The position numbers and the translations under genes are program-made. The notes under the pieces were generated by a model. The model was not told where the DNA came from, made no database searches, and was given only the letters and a program-made list of their open reading frames with translations. From Vombatus ursinus (taxonomy: Eukaryota > Chordata > Mammalia > Diprotodontia > Vombatidae), in the NCBI RefSeq assembly GCF_900497805.2, contig NW_020947390.1, positions 5,708,528-5,772,527 of the forward strand: a stretch of 64,000 nt of DNA, in the 5' to 3' direction. Of the stretch, positions 1-10,544 are shown piece by piece (positions within the stretch are counted from its first letter, which is position 1; each line of letters opens with the position of its first letter).

Positions 1-149
1 ACAAGAATCTTATCTTCAGTTTCCCTGAAAAGTGGTCACTACAGTCCCCAGGACCCTCTACATCCTGCAAGATCACCCCAACACTGGAATTCACACCTCA
101 TTTAAGTACCTTCTACCCACCAGAACACTCTCCTCCTAGAACCTCCATT

Positions 150-410
150 GAAAGAGAAATTCCTTGTTAGCCATCTCTTCATTTCTCACATGGTTTCACT
201 CTTCTGGATTTCTCCATTTTGTCTCCATTCTGGGGTACTTTCTCTCCCTTAACTCTGCTTTTCTGATTCCACTTGTATATTGTCTTCCCCCATTAGATTA
301 TAAGCTCCTTGAGTACAGAGACTGTCTTTTGCCTTTCTTTGTATCTCTAGCACTTAACACAGTGCCTAGCACATAGTAGGTACTTAATAAACATTTATTG
401 ATTATTAACT
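150..410 (+). repeat. L2 LINE 3' end
   Basis: Sense copy of an L2 3' tail. It shows the ttagattataagctccttga block, then agcacttaacacagtgccta and agtaggtacttaataaa, which are hallmarks of the L2 end. The 5' part is missing, as is usual for L2. The 70-codon open frame at 164-376 lies inside it and is not a gene. Confidence 0.85.
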
Positions 411-479
411 ATGTATTTGACAATTGCTAGTCCAGTCTCGTCTTCAAGAGACGGGGTGGGGGGTTGGGAGGGGAAATCA

Positions 480-600
480 TTACCTCCAAAGGCAGCCCAT
501 TCTACTCAAATTATTGTTTTTCTTTGACATTGAGCCTGAATCTCCCTCTTTGTAACTTCTACCCATTGTTCCTAGTTCTGCCCTCTTGGGCCAAGATAAA
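480..600 (-). repeat. L3/CR1 LINE fragment
   Basis: Antisense of the conserved 3' region of L3/CR1. The phrases aggcagcccattctact and cccattgttcctagttctgc are the complement of the usual L3 text about gaggcagaactaggag. Old and short. The preceding 411-479 is a G-rich stretch without a recognisable element. Confidence 0.6.
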
Positions 601-619
601 TGTTTTCCTCTTTTACATG

Positions 620-1100
620 GCAACTTTTAAAATTTTTTAAAAAACTTTTTATTTTGAATAATATTTTATTTTTTCCAATTACATGTAAAATATTTTTAAC
701 ATCTTTTAAAAAAATTGAGTTACTTATAATATTGCTGTTGCTTTGTACAGAGTACATTTCACTTTGCATCAGCCCATGCAAGTCTTTATAGGTTTCTCTG
801 AGAGCATCCTGCTCATCATTTCATATAGTGTAATAGTATTTCATTATAATCACATAACACAACTTGTTCAGCCATTCCCTAACTGATAGGCATCCCCTTA
901 ATTTCTCATTATTTGCCCCTGAAAAGAGCTGCTATAAATATTTTTGTACATATAGTTCCTTTTCCTTTTCATTTTTTTAATCTCTTTTGGGCTACAGACC
1001 TAGTAGTGGTATTGCTAGGTCAAAACATATGTATGGTTTTATAGCTCTTTGGACATAGTTCCAAATTGCCCTACAAAATGGTTGAATCAGTTTGGTCTGT
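620..1100 (-). repeat. L1 LINE 3' region (marsupial type)
   Basis: Antisense of the marsupial L1 end. It carries agccattccctaactgatag and ctgctataaatatttttgta in the order seen in other copies here (23135-24610 antisense; 3625-4090 and 47660-48250 sense). It is 5' truncated and lacks any ORF2 catalytic part. Confidence 0.8.
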
Positions 1101-2148
1101 GAATTTTTTTTAAAAAAATTATTATTATACTATCATACTGGCTTTCTTTGAGTGACAATAATTTTGCACAATGTTCTCCTTACCACTTTATTTCTATATG
1201 CTAACATTATTATAGTGAGGATTATTCCTCTTCTGATCTCTTGTGCAATAGCAAAAACAGCAACTGAGGCTAAGGGTTTAATTGAATTGCACAGCACCAT
1301 AGAGACAATGTAAATGAAAGAATTGAGATTAACACTATTTATTCCCCTGGCTTCTAAGTTTATGGTCTGACCTTCCTACTTAATTAGATTAATTCCTGAG
1401 GTTTAAAGGTTGTGCCAAAGCCTGTCTTAGAATCCCATGATTATGAGCTGCTGTGTTAAATCAAATGTTGACCATTATTTTAAAATGAAAAGCATTGTAA
1501 ATAATCAATATCTAAGGCCCATTTTCTGTCTGATGCAATTTGAAAGGGCTGTCAATAAAGTTATGTTGAAGAATAGCTGTTAGGTAGAAGCAACGACATC
1601 TTAATGCACTTTCAAATTTTGCACTTGCCTTCCATCTTCTATTTCTGCTTGAACTAAATTACCTGGTCCCCAGGCTAAGCCAAGGAGAAACCAGAGACAA
1701 GCAGGTCTCTTGCTTCATCTGTTTCCCTGCCCAAAAGAGATTTTTTACATCCAGTCTGTGTACAACAGTAGCAGGGCACAGGGAAAACTTTATGTGAGAA
1801 CAGGCAATTCCCTACACTGTGTGATTTAGAGGTCACACACAGGATTCCTCAACTTCCCTTCCTCCTAGCCATAGCTAGGACAGTGATAGGGTTTTGGCCC
1901 AAGGTATTAAAATTAGAGAATATTAACAGACCTTGCAGTGTTTCAGCAGTGTAGAATCATTTGCACCTAGTAAGTAAGAATAATTAAACTATGAAACTCC
2001 CACATGGAATGAATCCTACTCTCCTAACCTTCATGACCTCTTTAGCAGAGGCCATCTTTCAATGTCTCAAGCTCTGGATTTCCCCACTCCCTCCCTCATC
2101 TGAGGGCATCTTTTCTGTTGCTGGCAGTAAATATTGTTTATAGTATTT
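1101..2148. other. Repeat-poor stretch, no gene seen
   Basis: No repeat family, RNA gene or protein similarity was recognised. The part around 1500-1670 has mixed composition with motifs such as ctgatgcaatttgaaagggc and could be conserved non-coding DNA, but nothing in one sequence proves that. Confidence 0.4.
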
Positions 2149-2302
2149 ACCTCAGGCATGAAAATTTCTAATTAAAAGTCTGTTCCCATCAGACTCTCAC
2201 CTTTACTACTTAGTCTATCAACAGGTTATTTGGGCTCAGACTTTGTGCCTACAAGAGTCCCCTGTTACAATATAAATAATAATGGCTTCCTTGCCTATAG
2301 TG
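2149..2302 (+). repeat. Dispersed repeat, copy 1 of 2
   Basis: A ~150-bp unit shared with 7435-7577. Both start near cctcaggca, contain tctgttcccat and gggctcagactttgtg, and end in gcctatagtg. Its right end runs into an antisense MIR, so the last 30 bp may be MIR sequence. Family name not recognised. Confidence 0.6.
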
Positions 2303-2357
2303 CTTTAAGGCTCACAAAGTACTTTATATCTGTGATCTCATTTGCACCTCCTGACCG
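2274..2357 (-). repeat. MIR SINE, part 1 (interrupted)
   Basis: Antisense MIR text: agtgctttaaggctcacaaa, then gatctcatttgcacctcctg. The element continues at 2975 after an insertion of an LTR-like element, so both parts belong to one old SINE. Confidence 0.75.
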
Positions 2358-2974
2358 TGATGTATTCAAAGTTTAAGAGACATAGTTCCTGGGTAATTAA
2401 TCGTTTTGTTAATCATGCTAGTGGATAATTAATAAAAGGGGTCAGTGTCACTCTTGAATGTCAAAGATCCCTCATTGAACCCATTCAACACTTATATGCC
2501 CTTGAAACTGTGGGTGTTCCTAAGGTTGGCAATCAACTCTTATTGGTTAACAAGTAATGAGAGAATGAATATTATAATGAGAGATAGGCTTATTCTAATG
2601 AGGGTCTGGGGGAATGTGACTCTGATCACTCCATCTTGGGCAAAGAGACTTATCTATACCCGTTAACACCCCATAAAGGGTAATCTAGACAAAAGGGGAA
2701 ATCCACTTTTACCCAGACCTGTCTGAGTAAAACACCATGGGCCAGAATCCATCAATTAACCTTTACTAAAATTTCTTTACCTTTTGATTAAATCTGAGTT
2801 TTCCAGTTGGGTTAGTTTTGCCCAAGATTTCATCTTATTATGAACCCTGCACTTCAAAGACTGCCTGAATAACCTACAGGGGCTGAATTCTAAATGAGGA
2901 AAGGAAGGGGAAAAACCCAAGTCCTAATTCAATAATTGGCTATTAAAATAGGAAAGAAATAATCATTTCTCTCA
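2358..2974. mobile_element. LTR-like element, copy 1 (fossil)
   Basis: A 617-bp insertion that splits an antisense MIR. It begins with tgatg and ends with ctctca, so TG/CA ends fit either strand. It shares its start (gtaattaatc), middle (ggcaatcaactct, attggttaac, atgagagaatgaatatta) and end (aaataatcatttctctca) with 28349-28822. No coding part is visible; it could be a solitary LTR of an endogenous retrovirus or another non-coding element. Flanking target duplication is too worn to be sure of. Old. Confidence 0.6.
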
Positions 2975-3135
2975 TAACAACACTGTGAGATAGGTACTAG
3001 AGATATTATTATTCCCATTTAAGCATGAAAAAATGGATTTAGAGATATTAAGTGACTTTCCTGAGGTCATAGAACCAAAAAGATATCAAAAGAAGAATTT
3101 GAATCAAGGTCTTTCTGACTTCAAATCTAGAAATC
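2975..3135 (-). repeat. MIR SINE, part 2
   Basis: Continuation of the MIR begun at 2274: acaacactgtgagataggta, a worn gaggaaactgag region, then aagtgactttcctgaggtca. The junction reads smoothly if the 617-bp insert is removed. Confidence 0.75.
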
Positions 3136-3149
3136 TACAACACAATTCC

Positions 3150-3320
3150 ACTATCAACATTTTATTGACAAAATTTTCAAGCTAGAAGAAATCTTAGAAA
3201 TCATCTATTCTAATATCTTCACATATAACTGAGGCCTGGAAGGGGGAAAGAGATTAGCAGAGACAGGACTAGAGCCTAAAGTCCTATCTCTCAAACTAGT
3301 TCCCTTTTCTTCACCAGCCT
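3150..3320 (-). repeat. MIR-like SINE, diverged
   Basis: A weak antisense match to the tRNA-related SINE pattern (agctagaagaaatcttagaa, ataactgaggcctggaag). Old and partial. Confidence 0.5.
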
Positions 3321-3624
3321 AACCATAATTTTTCAGCTGGCTTTTCCAGCTTGATGATTAGATAATTGAGAAGCTTTAGGACACAGGATAGGTGAGTTTA
3401 TTGGTGAGGAGTGGGGAAATGACCTATATCCCAGGGAACCCTGGAAGAACTGGATTGGGTGTAGGGAAGTTGGGAAAGAAGGAGTTAAAGAGTCTCTCTG
3501 GGGACTGAAGCCAGGAGGGAGGAAAAAGGTACCAAAGACAAACCTCATTTATTTAAATATTTGACCAGTGCTGTCCCAGGGTAGAAAAATGAATTACAGG
3601 AGAACTTCTATTGAGAGAACACCC

Positions 3625-4090
3625 CTCTGCCCATCAATTGAGGAATGGCTATTCTATACAAATTATGGTACACAAAAATGATGGAATACAATTGTGTTGT
3701 AAAAAATGATGAAGGATGGTGTCAGAGAAACTGGAAAAAAATGTGAAATGATGCAAAGTGAGATGAGCAGAACTAGGAGAACAACTTACAGAGTAACAGC
3801 AGTATTGTAAAGACAAATTTGAAAGACTTAGAAACTCAGATCAACACAAGACTAAATACAGTTCCAAAGGACTCATGATCTACCTCCTGATAAAGAGTTT
3901 TCAAAGTGCAGAATGAGGCATTTAAAAAAAAACATGGACAATATAGAAATTTGCTTTTCTTGCCCATACATGTTTATAACAAGGGTTTTATTTTTCTTGC
4001 TTTCTCAATAGTGATGGTTGTGGGGAGTTGGAGGCAGAAAATATGGTCCTGAAAGTAAAATAACTTTGGATTAAAAAAGGGAAAAAAAGA
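3625..4090 (+). repeat. L1 LINE 3' end
   Basis: Sense copy of the marsupial L1 tail. It contains cccatcaattgaggaatggc, gatgcaaagtgagatgagca, gaactaggagaacaacttac and gtttataacaagggttttat, and ends in A-rich sequence. It is 5' truncated. 3321-3624 to the left holds no recognised element. Confidence 0.85.
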
Positions 4091-4299
4091 ACATCCATCC
4101 CTGAAGGTAAAGAGACAATGGAACTCACTGTGGGCATATTACTCTGAATTAGTTAAAGTCACCAGGACCAAACAAACTACATTCCACATAATTAAAAGAA
4201 TTTATGGATATGACCACTAAGCTGTTTTCAGTAACCTTTGAGAAACTTCTTTAGAAGATCAAAATCCGCCTCTCTGTCATTTCTAATTATTTTATTAGT

Positions 4300-4745
4300 C
4301 ATAGAATCATAAACTTAAAGGTAGGAGGTAACCTCAAAGGAGAGATCCTTTTTCAGTCTAGCCCATTCACATCATAGGTTTGAAGAGTCAGAGAGATATC
4401 ACAGAGATGCATTAATAATAGGTAACATTTGTGTAGCCCTTTAAGGTTTGCAAAGTAGTATTATATAAACATATATATGTATATGTATGTATATATATAT
4501 ATAAAATCTTTCATTTTAGTCTCAGACAGTCCTGTGGGTTCCAGTTGGGTTTGTTTCCAATTGTGGGTTCCACAATTAGGTGCTGTTCCAGTACTTAGCA
4601 CCACGCCTGTCACATAGTAGGAGCTTAATAAATGTTTCTTGATGGATCTTCACTTAACAAGTGAGGAAACAGATCAACAAAGGTTAAGAGACTTGTCCAG
4701 GGTCACATAACAAGGAAGTTAAGCAGGATTTAGAGTCATGTCATT
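4300..4745 (-). repeat. MIR SINEs split by TA repeat and L2 tail
   Basis: Antisense MIR pieces at about 4300-4400, 4408-4460 (gtgtagccctttaaggtttg) and 4648-4745 (gaggaaacagatcaac, ggttaagagacttgtccagg). Between the last two lie a TATG/TA simple repeat (4463-4505) and a short L2 tail (4585-4646). Confidence 0.7.
4585..4646 (+). repeat. L2 LINE 3' tip
   Basis: Sense L2 terminal text, tacttagcaccacgcctgtc then agtaggagcttaataaatg. About 60 bp remain. Confidence 0.75.
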
Positions 4746-4764
4746 AAAGGTTCATAGACAGGAG

Positions 4765-4950
4765 CAGAGTTGTCTTCAAATACTAGAAAGATTATAAAGT
4801 GGAGGGACTTCCTCTGTTTGTCCTGAGGGGCAGAACTTGAAGCAGTTGATAGCAGTTGCAAATTTAGGCTTGGTATAAGGAAAAACCTCCTAACTACTAA
4901 AGCTTTCCTGATGTGGAATGAACTTAATCAGGATACAGTGATTTTTCTCC
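4765..4950 (+). repeat. L3/CR1 LINE fragment
   Basis: Sense L3/CR1: gttgtcttcaaatact, ggggcagaacttgaag, aaatttaggcttggtataag, gaaaaacctcctaac. These follow the order of the L3 3' region. Old copy. Confidence 0.75.
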
Positions 4951-5619
4951 TCCCGAGAAGTTTTCAAAGGTTAATTGGCCACCTGTCAGTCTTGATCTAA
5001 CAGTGAGTCAGTTCTCTGTGTACCATACATTACAGTTGTCCCTCTATGCATGTACCCTAGCAGCATGTTGCCACGAAGGGTGTCTTTTCATATATGAGTT
5101 GCAGTAACAATTCTCTCTCAATGTCTGCTCTTCCACACTTTTTTTTTTAACGTATTTGTGTGCCCTTCCACGTGTATGCTCAGGACATACAGTTCCCTAT
5201 ATATGTGCCCCTCATGTTTATGTCTAGTATGTGTCTATTTTTCCCATTGATAATACATATGTGTGCTTATATTCCTTATGCCCACCCCAGGCAAGTTTGA
5301 TGTTAATGGGGAAAATTTTTTTAAATCATTTTTATTACTACACTATTTCATCAAATACCTGTCTTTGCTTTGAAACATGTTTCCTCTTTCTGACTAATAA
5401 AGGTAAACCCATCATTGGGGACTTTGAGCTACAGTTTAGAATGGATGCATAGCCACAGAATGCCTTAATCCTGCAGCTCTGAAGGACTCACTCAGTCAAG
5501 GGGAGAAGTGTTCCAGATCTCACAATTTGTTTTTTTTTTTTAAATATCATGTTAATTTCCCTCTTTGTAGTTACCACTCTTTGTTCTACAAACAAAAGAA
5601 ATGCAATCTTTCTTCCACA
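4951..5619. other. No feature recognised
   Basis: Low-complexity T runs at 5140 and 5528 and otherwise unassigned sequence. The 73-codon frame at 5231-5452 has no recognisable protein pattern. Confidence 0.4.
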
Positions 5620-5850
5620 TTTTGTTGTTCAGTTATTTTAGTTGTGTCCAACTCTTCATGATTCCATTTGGGGTTTTCTTGGCAAATATACTGGAGTGAG
5701 TTTTACATTCATTCTCCAGCTCATTTTACAGATGAGGAAACTGAGCCAAACAAGGTTAAGTGACTTGCTCAGGGTTACACAGCTAATAAGTGTCTGAGGT
5801 CCTCTTAACTCCAGGTCTGGTGCTCTATCCACTGCACCACCTAATTGCTA
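5620..5850 (-). repeat. Marsupial MIR-related SINE, long-tailed type
   Basis: Antisense copy. It reads tgttgttcagttattttagt, then cttggcaaatatactggagt, the gatgaggaaactgagccaaa block, and ends in the tRNA-like head (ctctatccactgcaccacct). Same family as 18735, 39470, 40650 and 56640. An antisense MIR fragment follows at 5851-5930. Confidence 0.9.
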
Positions 5851-5975
5851 GGAAGGGATTTTAGACATCACCTAATCCCATCCCCTAATTTTATAGATGA
5901 GGAAACTGAAGCTGAGAGACGGTAAGTGCCATCTAGCTGCGCATTCTTACACATTTCATGAGTAATACTATCTTG

Positions 5976-6135
5976 GGCTGGGGCAGCTAGGTGGCACAGT
6001 GGATAGAGCAATGGCCCTGAAGTCAGGAGGACCTGAGTTCAAATCTGGCCTCAGACCAAACACTTGGCACTTACTAGCTGTGTGACCCTGGGCAAGTCAC
6101 TTAACCCCAATTGCCTAAAAAAAAGAAAGAAAGAA
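5976..6135 (+). repeat. tRNA-derived marsupial SINE
   Basis: Near-complete copy starting ggggcagctaggtggcacag and carrying the B-box-like gagttcaaatct. It ends ccccaattgcct plus an A-rich tail. Little diverged compared with neighbours, so probably one of the younger insertions. 6136-6885 to its right holds nothing recognised. Confidence 0.92.
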
Positions 6136-6887
6136 TACTTTCATGGGCACCTGACATATGGTCAGAACAGAGCACCTGTTGTATTGCTCCCCACTGTTAG
6201 TCAATTACTGTCATCCCAGTTCTATTTAACCAACTAACCACAATTAGCCTTTACAGAGGGATATTTACATCAAAAATATATCATTAAGAAAAGTTCAGAC
6301 AATTCCCTCACACCTCAGGGGCACATTCTCTTCTATTCCATCTCAGTCTGGAGAGAATGGGCTAAAACTTAGCAATTTCTACATAGTATTGGTGTCATCA
6401 AATTCACATTCACATGAATGGCATTTGGTAGATCATCTATGCTAAAGGTATTTTCATCTCAAGTATGGTTGGGCTGTGTCCTCTTGGGGACCACACTTCG
6501 GTCTCAGAGGGAAGGGACCTAAGGTCTCTCCCCTTACTACTTTATTTTTCACTGGATTCCATCAGTGAAAGAGTCAAACTAAGAGCAGACATACTCTAAG
6601 ATAGCAGCCAAAGAGAATAAAAAAGGCTCTGGTTGGCTGGTTCCTTTTAAAGTCACCCACAGTCCTTGGCAGCCTGTGAAAGAGGCTGCCATTGACCATG
6701 TGGTTAGCAGACTAGAGGCAGCTATAGAATGTCTCACCATGCTCCAAAATTTCTCCAAAATCTCTTCCATTACTGATCATTAGTAGTCTCCTTAAAGCAG
6801 ACCAGATAGCCTCATCCATATGTGGAACAGCAGGAAAGGCACCCTGCATTTTTATCAGTCAATTCCTCCATTGCATCAAAATATTTG

Positions 6888-7085
6888 AAGACACCTTTTA
6901 TATCTTTTATCCAGGCTAAGCATTCCAGTTCTTTCAACTGATCCTCATAAGACATGGAACTCAAGGCCCATTACCATCTTGTCTGCCTCTCTCTGAACAG
7001 TCTCTACCTTAACAATGTCCTTCCTAAAGTATGGTACCTAGAATGGAACACAATACTCCAGATACACCATTTCTCTCTGTCTCCA
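6888..7085 (-). repeat. L3/CR1 LINE fragment
   Basis: Antisense CR1-type text: ttctttcaactgatcctcat, tctgaacagtctc and gaacacaatactccagatac. It corresponds to the region of CR1 elements upstream of the usual 3' fragment. Confidence 0.7.
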
Positions 7086-7206
7086 TTTTATTTTCATAAA
7101 TATGCTTAAGAAGTCCTCACTCCATGTGTGAAAAGTGACTTAGTATACAATCCTGAAATGATACATACACTTCATCATTATCAGTTGAAATAGAGGGTGG
7201 ATTATA

Positions 7207-7395
7207 ATCATTGTTTGTCGTTCATTCTTGAAGAGGACCAATGATATCAGGAAGGTGATGTCTTGACTTGCAAATGGATTGAATTTAAGTGAGGTAGGGC
7301 TGTGCAAAGTCACCAGCCTCAATCTCTCCTCCAGAATCATCTGGGTCCAGCAGCAAGACATAGATCAGGATGAGTGGAGATGGCCCTCATGGATT
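7207..7395 (+). repeat. Marsupial SINE, gaagaggacc type, short form
   Basis: Begins near tgtttgtcgttcattcttga and reads agaggaccaatgatatcagg, atttaagtgaggtagggctg, ccagaatcatctgggtccag, gagatggccctcat. The same family occurs at 9022, 9390, 20757 and 61386, and as a longer form at 40066 and 51115. I think it is RTE-mobilised but cannot assign the library name. Confidence 0.85.
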
Positions 7396-7434
7396 ATAAA
7401 ACCAACCAATTAATTGTTGTGTTTTCCTCAGGCA

Positions 7435-7577
7435 CAAAAATTCCTAATTAAGTCTGTTCCCATTAGCCTCTTACCTTTCCTAATAAATCTACCAATATAA
7501 TCCTCTGGGCTCAGACTTTGTGATGATCAAAGTCCCCTATTATAATGTAAATAACAATGACTTCCATGCCTATAGTG
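7435..7577 (+). repeat. Dispersed repeat, copy 2 of 2
   Basis: Partner of 2149-2302: cctcaggcacaaaaattcct, gggctcagactttgtgatga, cttccatgcctatagtg. Estimated identity by eye is around 75-80 percent. Family unknown. Confidence 0.6.
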
Positions 7578-7769
7578 TTTCCATCCCTTATTGGATAGAA
7601 GAAGACAACAGCCTTACTGAGAAGGATGGTTCATCAGGCCCAGTTGTGTTACAGTGGAAGTAGGTTAACCACTATTCTACCTGGAGGAAATGACAGCCTT
7701 CAAGAAGCCTGTGGGTGAAATAGAGAAGTGTCTAGGATCTTTATATAACTGTGGGGCAAATCTGTTTTT

Positions 7770-8110
7770 TGGGGGTCCAGTGATATTTTAGGTACAGTTT
7801 CCTGGACTGTCTATCACACTTGTCTTTTGACAGGCACAGCTTTAATGAGGCCCCGTTGATGATGACCTGATTTATTTGATTCTGAGTGAAACAATGTTAA
7901 TCAGGTTGAGCTAATGTGATTTTAATGCCAGTGTCATATGTGCCTGTGTACGCATTTCATTTTCATGTCTCGTCGTAGCTGATTAATCATTGTGCTGTGT
8001 TGGCGTCAGGTGAGGTAAACCAAACTGAGGATCTTGACAGCTTTGACCTCCTCCAGAACTTCAGTTCTTCTGAAAACAGTAACAGCATTTGGGGAGCTAT
8101 GTTTCCATTA
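7770..8110. promoter_or_regulatory. Candidate conserved non-coding element
   Basis: A repeat-free island with homeodomain-type cores (gctgattaatcattgtgctg, gatttatttgattc) and several surviving CpGs (tctcgtcgtagc, gtacgcatt, ggcgtcagg) in a CpG-poor, AT-rich setting. Stops in all frames exclude a long exon. Enhancer function is inference only. Confidence 0.35.
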
Positions 8111-8469
8111 CCAGGGTATTGAGATGAACACAGAATTGCAGTTTCTTAAGAGCTGGATGGGACCTCAATGGTACTGAACCCAACACATTCTTCTCCCATT
8201 TCTCTAGTGTCCATTGACAAAGGAAAAAAAATGATAGTTTATTTCACATTTAGGTACCAGTCTTCCAGAAACAATTTTATTTAACTAAGATTTTATTTAA
8301 TATCAATCTAACATCAAGTAATTTCTGACTTATTGAGAGATTGAAAATGGCACAGTTTTCCTATGCCCTCTAACATGTCTCTGCTTTAAGACAATTTTAG
8401 GTAACATTTATAGTAATCTAAGAAAGAAAATACAGATATGTAACAGTACAGTTTTGGGTTAACAATTCA

Positions 8470-8600
8470 ATTAAATTCAATAAACATTTCTTAAATACCT
8501 AGCCTACTAGTGCTAAGCACTGAGAATACAAATAAGAGAGACAGTCTCTACTCTCAAGATGCTTACAATCTAATGGGGAAAGACAACATACAAAAGGAAG
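8470..8600 (-). repeat. L2 LINE 3' end
   Basis: Antisense L2 tail: caataaacatttcttaaata, gtgctaagcactgagaatac, aagatgcttacaatctaatg. 8601-8800 beyond it is unassigned. Confidence 0.8.
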
Positions 8601-8800
8601 CTAGAAAGGGGTGGGGGACAGAAAGTATCGAGAAAGCTGCAGAGTTGAAAACAAGCAGAGCTTGGCTGATGGAAAGAGCTGCTGATGGAAAATGGAAGGC
8701 TCAGAGCTGTCTATAAAAGAAGACCATGAGAAGAGTTAAGTGCTCCACCCTCCAATCACTCTGATTAGCTAAGCCACCATATGTCTATCCTATTCCTCAG

Positions 8801-8954
8801 GGAGAAGTTGGAAAAACTACTGGGATCCCCATCCATGTCTTTGGCACTGAGCCTCACATGACCGCCATTGTGGGCATAGCCCTAGGATACTGGCTCATTC
8901 CAAACCAGCCTCCCACCGCTGCCCACAATGCCAACTTCCTCCTTAATGCCAGTG
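8801..8954 (+). pseudogene. ACLY: ATP-citrate lyase exon fragment
   Basis: An open frame reads [20 protein letters not shown] followed by [20 protein letters not shown] and [11 protein letters not shown]. From memory this matches human ACLY around residues 392-442, with six differences: T to P, M to I, HRP to YWL, T to N. ACLY is the cytosolic enzyme making acetyl-CoA from citrate. Similarity stops abruptly at both ends: a pyrimidine tract and cctcag precede it, and gtagct follows, so it looks like one exon with remnants of both splice sites. No other ACLY exon is visible in the window. The changes in so conserved a protein point to a dead duplicate. A genuine exon of a distant gene is less likely. 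Confidence 0.8.
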
Positions 8955-9021
8955 GTAGCTCTTTGGTAGATAGCATTTTTCTCTTCCTTCTTTTGCCCTA
9001 TGCTTGTTTTCCTCTGGGCCA

Positions 9022-9205
9022 TTTCCAGTCATACTGATGAATATCTGGCCATTGGAGCAAGATGGCTCTGGAGGAGAAAGTGAGGCTGGGGGACCTTACA
9101 CAGTCCTCCCTTACTCAAATCAAAGTCAATTGCAAGTCATGTCATCATGTCCTTGATGTCATGGTCCTCTTCCAGCATGAAGGACAAACACAAATAGTAA
9201 CTGTT
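9022..9205 (-). repeat. Marsupial SINE, gaagaggacc type
   Basis: Antisense copy: gggccatttccagtcatact, gatgaatatctggccattgg, aaatcaaagtcaattgcaag, gtcatggtcctcttccagca. The intact gatgaatatctggcc here is the ancestral text that became a microsatellite in the copy at 20757. Confidence 0.9.
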
Positions 9206-9389
9206 TCTCTTTTGGCCAGCAACACTGAGGGTCTTCCCCTCCCAGCTTGATTTTTTTTTTTATTAAAGGGACCATCCCTTGACTCACTTCTTAAAGAGGC
9301 CTATTTGCTGAATGGGGGTTACCTCACTCAAAGTAAGAACCTGAAAAGACCTTAACTTAAAAGGGCCAGGGTCTCCCAATGTATCCTAG

Positions 9390-9590
9390 GCCATCTCCAG
9401 TAGTCCTGATAAATATCAGGCCACTGGACCCAGATGGCTCTGGAGGAGAAAGTGAGGCTAGTGACCTTGCACAGCCCTCTCTCACTCAAATCAAAGTCAA
9501 TTGTAAGTCATGTCATCACCTCCCTGATGTCATAGTCCTCTTAGAGAATGAAGGACAAACATAACGGCAACAGTAACAACAGCTAATAAA
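9390..9590 (-). repeat. Marsupial SINE, gaagaggacc type
   Basis: Second antisense copy 370 bp downstream: ggccatctccagtagtcctg, ggcctctggaggagaaagtg-like text and catgtcatcacctccctgat. It carries its own surroundings, so these are likely two insertions rather than one duplication. Confidence 0.88.
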
Positions 9591-9599
9591 TGTTTAACA

Positions 9600-10540
9600 A
9601 CAGACTCTCCAGAAAAAAAAGTACCCAGTACACAGTTTTTAAGCTTAATCTGCATTGTTAACATTTTTCCATTAATTGAAGTCGGGACACTCAACAAAAT
9701 AACAAATCAAGCCTTGATTTAAAGGGCATGATTCCCCCATCCCTGAGTCTGGGACATACTCTCCCACAAATAAACATAGAGTTTGAGGAAAATGTGCTCA
9801 AGTTTAGAGAGCACATAGGACAAAGGGTTAACTCATAGCTCCTGGTTAGATGGAAGTCCTTTTCTATTCTCTGCAATCTTTATAACTTTCTGCTGAGTCA
9901 TACTACCTTCTACTGATCCATAAGAGTTAGAGACTTTGTAGCATCTTGAAGCTCTACTTCTCTCCTCCTTGAAGAAGTTATGTTCTTTGAAGATGCCTCT
10001 CCTCAGAGTGTTTAGTTTGTCCTTTCCCATTTCACTGTTTGCTATTAATCCAGTCTCTCTAATGCCATGGGCAATGATTGGGTGGAGAATGGAAGGAGAG
10101 ATGGAATGTAACTCCCTCAGAGCTCACTCCTCCCACCTCTTGCTGTCCTCTGGATAGAGGATCAGGCTCCTCAAAGTACTCCCAAAACTTAATTGCTTTC
10201 CTGATTTAATATCTTCTCTGATATACCTAAATGCAAAGGTGTATCTAATTTTTTCAACCACTCTCAATACATTTCACAAAATGATTTAGTCCAATGGTTT
10301 GATACACTTTATTCCTTGCAACTAATTTACATCTTTGTATAATTAATTATTTAATTCTGGGAGAGAGACATTCACACCTGGTAAAGTTATTTGACATTGA
10401 ACATATTGCTAGTTCCATTCATTGGAGTTGGGTTTTCCTTAATAAGATGTGGGGGACCCCTTCTCAGAGGCAACAGGGTAGGAGATGGAATTCCATGTAT
10501 AGGGAAGAACTAGCAAGTTGATTTGACTTGAATGGATAGG
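9600..10540. other. No feature recognised
   Basis: Non-repetitive sequence without protein similarity; frames of 61-65 codons on both strands overlap one another and look random. Confidence 0.4.
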
Positions 10541-10544
10541 ACAA

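Noticed and set aside
5976-6060. tRNA gene
   Set aside because: A- and B-box-like text belongs to the tRNA-derived SINE head; no full cloverleaf with matching acceptor stem, and the same sequence recurs at 29577 and 61593.
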